64,000 nt of DNA from Procambarus clarkii (lineage: Eukaryota; Arthropoda; Malacostraca; Decapoda; Cambaridae). The notes beneath the pieces are model-generated. The model was not told the origin of the DNA. It did no database searches and saw only the letters and a program-made list of their open reading frames with translations. The DNA lies in NCBI RefSeq assembly GCF_040958095.1, contig NC_091185.1, positions 22,677,503 through 22,741,502 on the forward strand. The letters are read 5' to 3'. Shown in pieces: positions 57,496-64,000 of this stretch; position 1 is the stretch's first letter, and each line of letters opens with the position of its first letter. Position numbers and translations under genes: made by a program.

Positions 57496-59450
57496 TATTA
57501 TAGTGTTGTGGGTTGGTGGTGTTGTCGTCGTGTTCCTCCTTTACGGACAACCCAACCCACAACTCGGTAGAGTTCTTATACTTCACTAGGAGATCACACT
57601 AGGCGCTTCTGGCTCTTGGAGAGGGGCTCAACGTCACACGTTTAGGGGATGAGGCTCCAACACTCAGCCTCGTTGGCACGCGCATACACCCACTCGAGCC
57701 ACTGTAACTCCCCACTCTCTCCTTAGGTGATACGATCTCCTCAATCCCCCTTTTTTTTTACTTACTAGTTTTCCGTCCTACCCTGTTCACAGCGGTGGTT
57801 CTTGGCACTTCCTCTCTCTCTTTCTTTACTATTTCCTGGGAAGCCTCACTAGGACAAGGGCAAACACCAGCAAATTTGAATACATTTACTTGACAAAGCA
57901 CATACACAATACATACACACATATAATATTAATGAATCCTATACTCTATACTATTACAATCAGGTTGCACTTCAACACCATCAGAACTCTATCATCAGCT
58001 TATCAAGTGGTATCCTATCTTCTGATTCCCCACCTGATTCTATCTACCTCTTCAAGTAAGTCAAGTCTTATAATACAATGTTGCACTATCAGCAAGAGAA
58101 TATATCTATAAACATGTACAAGGAAAGTCAGCATTAAATGCAATAACATATATATATCAGTATAAATGTTCCTTGATACACAACAATGATCAATCGATCA
58201 CTCTATCAGTCCAAGAACGTAGGCAATCGAGCCTACGACTGTAACTCTAAACTTCGGCATAAAACACTCCTTGACATAAGAATGCAAACAAGCACTCACC
58301 TCTCACTGCGTCTTGCACGCTAATGACAACCAAACACTATCAACTCCCTACAAGTAATCCACCAGAACTTCCCTTCCACATCTGGAAGTTCACTACCCTG
58401 ATATCTTCAGGTTCTTCCGGGCTTAACTACCAGGATCCTCTGCAGCTCCTCCAGGCTGCTACCATGAAGTTTCCTTGAGCAACTACGGTGCTTCACCCTT
58501 CTGCTAGGGTCCTCCACAGCTCTCTTGGCTGCTACACCATGAAGTTCCCTCGAGCAACTATGGTGCTTCACCACCTCTACAGAAGCAGGTGACACTCCTC
58601 TTCGCTGCTTCTCCTCACAGCTCGAGGTCCTCTCCTCCACTACCTTGGAGTCTCATCAACTACTCCCTCTGTGCTGGCTTCGAAGTTCTCAGCAACTTCT
58701 TCCCCAAAGACAAACCTGCAACCCATCGACACTCCAATAAAAATGTTTCCCCTTTAACACATAAACAAAAATAATCACACAATATGTGTGCCTCAAACCT
58801 CTATCTGTCCCCTGCATACTGTGTGAGTGGACTCCCCCGTTGGGCGGGTCCATAACCACCTTGCCCGGCGGGCCTCCACACTCTCCTCCGCCGCCCCTCA
58901 GTCAGTTGGCTTCAAGCGGTCAGCGGGAGAGGACGCGCTGCCCGTCCCTCCAGCTGTCTCTCATCTCCGTCCTCTTATTTAGGCTTCCTGCCTTATCAAA
59001 ACATTTCTAACTCATCAATAAACATTGCTACTGTCGCTAGGCACACGACTAACTACAAGCAATCACTATGAACTGGCTTAATTCATGCTTAGTACAGATT
59101 GTCTCGTTGAGGGCGCTCCTCCCTCTGACGGAGCCTGGTCAGGGCGCTTCCACAGCCCACGAAAATGTCTCTGGGCGGCTTAATAAACACTCCTTGCCTT
59201 CCAGGACTTGAGACCACACATCCCCAGCTCAATTCCACAGCTGGCACGTCTGCACACTTCTCTTCTCTTGGAGATATATCACTAGGGGTTCCTTTCTGAC
59301 GGGAAATCTTAAACTCCGTGTAAAATTTACCCCATTATTTTTTACATATGAATCTTCATGTCTGTATTTCCGACCTCCTAGTCAGGTCAGGCTTGTTGAA
59401 TAACTCTCAAGGGGGGAGACTCGTTTCTCCTGTAGGCTGAGATCATAACA
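57496..59450. mobile_element. LTR-like insertion (about 1.95 kb) in 30-bp array
   Basis: Non-repetitive sequence interrupts the array. CATA flanks it on both sides (57,492-57,495 and 59,451-59,454). The minus strand begins TGTTATGATCTCAG, and near the other end lies GTTGTGGGTTGG...CCAACCCACAAC, an inverted pair. No reading frame with a recognisable domain is present. A TGTTATGATC start, size and lack of coding suggest a solo LTR of a Gypsy-like element, but no internal region or second LTR is available to prove it. It does not look like further exons of the LGR-like gene. Confidence 0.45.
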
Positions 59451-59454
59451 CATA

Positions 59455-62400
59455 CGCAACCTGTTGGTGGCAGTAGACCCCCATACCCATCATGTTGGTA
59501 GCAGTGGACCCAATATTCATCCTGTTGGTGGCAGTGGACCCCATACCCATCATGTTGGTAGCAGTGGACCCCATACCCATCCTGTTGGTGGCAGTAGACC
59601 CCCATACCCATCCTGTTGGTGGCAGTGGACCCCATACCCATCCTGTTGGTGGTAGTGGACCCCATACCCATCCAGTTTGTGGCAGTGATCACCGTACTCA
59701 TCCTGTTGGAGCCAACGGACCCCATACTCATCCTGTTGGTGGCAGTGGACCCCATTCTCATCCTGTTGGTGGCAGTGGACCCCATACCCAACTTGTTGGT
59801 GGAAGTGGACCCCATACCCAACTTGTTGGTGGAAGTGGACCCCATACCCATCCTGTTGGTGGCAGTTGACCCAATACCCATCCTGTTCGTGGTAGTGGAC
59901 CCCACACTATCCTTTTAGTGGCAGTGGACCCCATACCCATCCTGTTGGTGGCAGCGGACCCCATACCCATCCTGTTGGTGGCAGCGGACCCCATACCCAT
60001 CCTGTTGGCGGCAGGGGAAACCATACACATCCTGATAGTAGCAATGGACTCCATAGCCATCCTGTTGGTGGTAGTGGACCCCATACCCATCCTGGTGGTT
60101 GCAGTGGACCCCATACCCTTCCTGTTAGTGGTAAAGCACCCCATACTCATCCTGTTGGTGGCAGTAGACCCCATATCAATCCTGTTGGTGGTAGTGGACC
60201 CCATACCCATCCTGTTAGTTGCAGTGGACCCCATAAGCATCCTGTTGGTGACAGTGGACCCCATACCCATCCTGTTAGTTGCAGTGGACCCCATACCCAT
60301 CATGTTGGTAGCAGTGGACCCCATACCCATCCTGTTGGTGGCAGTGGACCCCATACCCATCCTGTTGGTGACAGTGGACCCCATACCCATCCTGTTGGTG
60401 GTAGTGGACCCCATACCCATCCTGTTGGTGGTAGTGGACCCCATACCCATCCTGTTGGTGGTAGTGGACCCCATACCCATCCTGTTGGTGGTAGTGGACC
60501 CCCATACCCATCCTGTTGGTGGCAGTGGACCCCATACCCATCCTGTTGGTGGTAGTGGACCCCATACCCATCCAGTTTGTGGCAGTGATCACCGTACTCA
60601 TCCTGTTGGAGCCAACGGACCCCATACTCATCCTGTTGGTGGCAGTGGACCCCATTCTCATCCTGTTGGTGGCAGTGGACCCCATACCCAACTTGTTGGT
60701 GGAAGTGGACCCCATACCCAACTTGTTGGTGGAAGTGGACCCCATACCCATCCTGTTGGTGGCAGTTGACCCAATACCCATCCTGTTCGTGGTAGTGGAC
60801 CCCACACTATCCTTTTAGTGGCAGTGGACCCCATACCCATCCTGTTGGTGGCAGCGGACCCCATACCCATCCTGTTGGTGGCAGCGGACCCCATACCCAT
60901 CCTGTTGGCGGCAGGGGAAACCATACACATCCTGATGGTAGCAATGGACTCCATAGCCATCCTGTTGGTGGTAGTGGACCCCATACCCATCCTGGTGGTT
61001 GCAGTGGACCCCATACCCTTCCTGTTAGTGGTAAAGCACCCCATACTCATCCTGTTGGTGGCAGTAGACCCCATATCAATCCTGTTGGTGGTAGTGGACC
61101 CCATACCCATCCTGTTAGTTGCAGTGGACCCCATAAGCATCCTGTTGGTGACAGTGGACCCCATACCCATCCTGTTAGTTGCAGTGGACCCCATACCCAT
61201 CATGTTGGTAGCAGTGGACCCCATACCCATCCTGTTGGTGGCAGTGGACCCCATACCCATCCTGTTGGTGACAGTGGACCCCATACCCATCCTGTTGGTG
61301 GTAGTGGACCCCATACCCATCCTGTTGGTGGTAGTGGACCCCATACCCATCCTGTTGGTGGTAGTGGACCCCATACCCATCCTGTTGGTGGTAGTGGACC
61401 CCCATACCCATCCTGTTGGTGACAGTGGACCCCATACCCATCCTGTTGGTGACAGTGGACCCCATACCCATCCTGTTAGTTGCAGTGGACCCCATACCCA
61501 TCATGTTGGTAGCAGTGGACCCCATACCCATCCTGTTGGTGGCAGTGGACCCCATACCCATCCTGTTGGTGACAGTGGACCCCATACCCATCCTGTTGGT
61601 GGTAGTGGACCCCATACCCATCCTGTTGGTGGTAGTGGACCCCATACCCATCCTGTTGGTGGTAGTGGACCCCATACCCATCCTGTTGGTGGTAGTGGAC
61701 CCCATACCCATCCTGTTGGTGGTAGTGGACCCCCATACCCATCCTGTTGGTGGCAGTGGACCCCATACCCATCCTGTTGGTGGTAGTGGACCCCATACCC
61801 ATCCAGTTTGTGGCAGTGATCACCGTACTCATCCTGTTGGAGCCAACGGACCCCATACTCATCCTGTTGGTGGCAGTGGACCCCATTCTCATCCTGTTGG
61901 TGGCAGTGGACCCCATACCCAACTTGTTGGTGGAAGTGGACCCCATACCCAACTTGTTGGTGGAAGTGGACCCCATACCCATCCTGTTGGTGGCAGTTGA
62001 CCCAATACCCATCCTGTTCGTGGTAGTGGACCCCACACTATCCTTTAGTGGCAGTGGACCCCATACCCATCCTGTTGGTGGCAGCGGACCCCATACCCAT
62101 CCTGTTGGTGGCAGCGGACCCCATACCCATCCTGTTGGCGGCAGGGGAAACCATACACATCCTGATGGTAGCAATGGACTCCATAGCCATCCTGTTGGTG
62201 GTAGTGGACCCCATACCCATCCTGGTGGTTGCAGTGGACCCCATACCCTTCCTGTTAGTGGTAAAGCACCCCATACTCATCCTGTTGGTGGCAGTAGACC
62301 CCATATCAATCCTGTTGGTGGTAGTGGACCCCATACCCATCCTGTTAGTTGCAGTGGACCCCATAAGCATCCTGTTGGTGACAGTGGACCCCATACCCAT

Positions 62401-63155
62401 CCTGTTAGTTGCAGTGGACCCCATACCCATCATGTTGGTAGCAGTGGACCCCATACCCATCCTGTTGGTGGCAGTGGACCCCATACCCATCCTGTTGGTG
62501 ACAGTGGACCCCATACCCATCCTGTTGGTGGTAGTGGACCCCATACCCATCCTGTTGGTGGTAGTGGACCCCATACCCATCCTGTTGGTGGTAGTGGACC
62601 CCATACCCATCCTGTTGGTGGTAGTGGACCCCCATACCCATCCTGTTGGTGACAGTGGACCCCATACCCATCCTGTTGGTGACAGTGGACCCCATACCCA
62701 TCCTGTTAGTTGCAGTGGACCCCATACCCATCATGTTGGTAGCAGTGGACCCCATACCCATCCTGTTGGTGGCAGTGGACCCCATACCCATCCTGTTGGT
62801 GACAGTGGACCCCATACCCATCCTGTTGGTGGTAGTGGACCCCATACCCATCCTGTTGGTGGTAGTGGACCCCATACCCATCCTGTTGGTGGTAGTGGAC
62901 CCCATACCCATCCTGTTGGTGGTAGTGGACCCCCATACCCATCCTGTTGGTGACAGTGGACCCCATACCCATCCTGTTGGTGGTAGTGGACCCCATACCC
63001 ATCCTGTTGGTGGTAGTGGACCCCATACCCATCCTGTTGGTGGTAGTGGACCCCATACCCATCCTGTTGGTGGTAGTGGACCCCCATACCCATCCTGTTG
63101 GTGACAGTGGACCCATACCCATCCTGTTGGTGGTAGTGGACCCCATACCCATCCA
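59455..63155. repeat. 30-bp minisatellite, right segment, with higher-order repeats
   Basis: Same 30-bp unit as 56,766-57,495. Variant units recur at fixed spacing: a block of about 900 bp (30 units) at 59,600-60,500 repeats at 60,500-61,400 almost without change and again at about 61,740-62,640. A block of about 330 bp at 61,400-61,740 repeats at 62,630-62,960. Open frames of up to 322 codons on both strands (VVVDPIPILL or GMGSTTTNRM periodic) are repeat shadows. Confidence 0.95.
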
Positions 63156-63159
63156 GTGG

Positions 63160-63645
63160 GAGATGGGAAGAGATATGAGAGGTGGAGAGAGGGAGGAAGA
63201 GGCAAGAAATTTGGAGAGAATGGAGGAGTGGAGAAGGGGAGAAGAGAGGGAGGGATATGGGGAGAGAGGGAGACACGGAGAAAGAATGGAGAAAGGGCAA
63301 TAAAGTGAAGGAGTGGGAAGGGGCCAATAGGGTGAAGACTTGGGTAGAGGACAAGAGAGTGAAGGAGTGGGAAGAGGACAAGAGAGTGAAGGAGTGGGAA
63401 GAGGACAAGAGAGTGAAGGAGTGGGTTGAAGAGAGTAGATGGGGAGAGAGTTTAGAGATGGGGAGAGAGTTTAGAGATGGGGAGTAGGGAGAGAGGGTTT
63501 ACATGGGGAGAGGGAGATGTTAGTGGAGAAGAAGGAGGGGGAGAGGTGAAGACAGATGAGAGAGGGGGAAGATGGGTAGAGGGAGAGGGGGGGGGGGAAG
63601 AAAGAGCTGGGCCCAGCCAGCCACACCACATAATGGACGATACAT
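63160..63645. repeat. Polypurine G/A-rich tract
   Basis: Almost pure purine on the plus strand, with local tandem units such as GAGTGGGAAGAGGACAAGA (about 63,366-63,425) and GGGAGAGAGTTTAGAGATGG (about 63,440-63,485). It follows the minisatellite directly. Confidence 0.85.
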
Positions 63646-64000
63646 TCATTATTACTGTAATTACTAAACTATTGATTATTATCTAATTGCCTAAACACTG
63701 ATCATGACAGTAGTTATGTTGATGTTAATTAGTAATATAATAACAATATTGATTATTACTTAAATTATCAATATATTTGGATCATTACTGTAATGACCTA
63801 AATGTTGTATTTGAGAGCTATTACACAACTATTATCATTTTAATAACACTTTGGCCGTGCCGGCACGCGCCGCCCACCACACCCCAAGGTGGGCACAGTG
63901 TCTCGGGCCAGCACGCTCCGGCACTCATATGTGTAGACCCTTCTCAGTGTTCTTACCTCAACTTGCGTGCCACGTCGTTCATTCTGGTAACCAATTGTTC
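63646..64000. other. No gene recognised
   Basis: AT-rich sequence, then a GC-rich patch near 63,855-63,925 with GTGCCGGCAC. No convincing splice sites or frame were seen. Confidence 0.4.

Noticed and set aside
57890..59010. Further exons of the LGR-like gene
   Set aside because: No 69-78-bp phase-2 segment with both splice sites and an LRR pattern could be found; the region behaves as an insertion.
59758..63205. Long open frames on both strands (VVVDPIPILL- and GMGSTTTNRM-type repeats)
   Set aside because: The 30-bp unit is divisible by three and lacks stops in several frames, so openness is automatic; no start or splice context.

Overview
The window reads as nuclear DNA of an arthropod, most likely a decapod crustacean. 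There are no bacterial operons. Two spliced exons are visible, and at least ten mobile-element copies from six groups fill the rest, with very large minisatellite arrays. A tRNA-derived SINE ending in (CTCAAGATAAC)n and a CR1-like LINE whose 3' end reads as repeated TCACCTAGTTGTAC are families I remember from crayfish, lobster and shrimp genomes. That assignment is recall, not a search result.

Layout: 0-1 kb, Helitron-like ends. 1.5-4.3 kb, a 34-bp minisatellite interrupted by the SINE. 4.3-6.3 kb, no gene seen. 6.3-12.3 kb, a full-length RNase-H-bearing LINE (I group) with a 14-bp target duplication, frameshifted and split by a 371-bp palindromic MITE. 12.3-16.2 kb, no gene except an old CR1-like relic. 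16.2-18.8 kb, a giant open exon with a 36-bp coding minisatellite. 19.5-21.5 kb, a 28-bp minisatellite and Helitron-like copies. 21.5-23.6 kb, a degenerate Tx1/L1-type LINE. 23.6-25.5 kb, a CR1-like LINE on the minus strand. 25.5-41.7 kb, one 29/32-bp minisatellite split by a BEL/Pao retrotransposon (27,951-38,376) and by an inverted solo LTR of a related element (38,450-39,983). 41.7-48.1 kb, more minisatellites, a LINE tail, a Penelope-like fragment and a LINE whose frame runs into a 48-bp minisatellite. 50.25 kb, a 72-bp exon. 50.3-63.2 kb, three further minisatellites (31, 19 and 30 bp), the last split by a ~1.95-kb LTR-like insertion. The window ends in polypurine and AT-rich sequence.

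The only candidate host gene is on the plus strand. The large exon ends in an LRR N-terminal cap (Cys-x-Cys-x7-Cys) at a GTGAGT donor in phase 2. The next exon, 31 kb away, is 72 bp (24 codons), phase 2 at both ends, and encodes one leucine-rich-repeat-like unit. This is the architecture of LGR-type (glycoprotein-hormone-receptor-like) ectodomains. The BEL element, two LINEs and most minisatellites would then lie in its first visible intron, and the 31- and 19-bp arrays in the next.

Most unusual: (1) the putative LGR exon carries about 27 Ser/Thr/Pro-rich 12-residue repeats; (2) the BEL/Pao element has an intact SGNH-hydrolase reading frame upstream of gag; (3) minisatellites make up roughly a third of the window.
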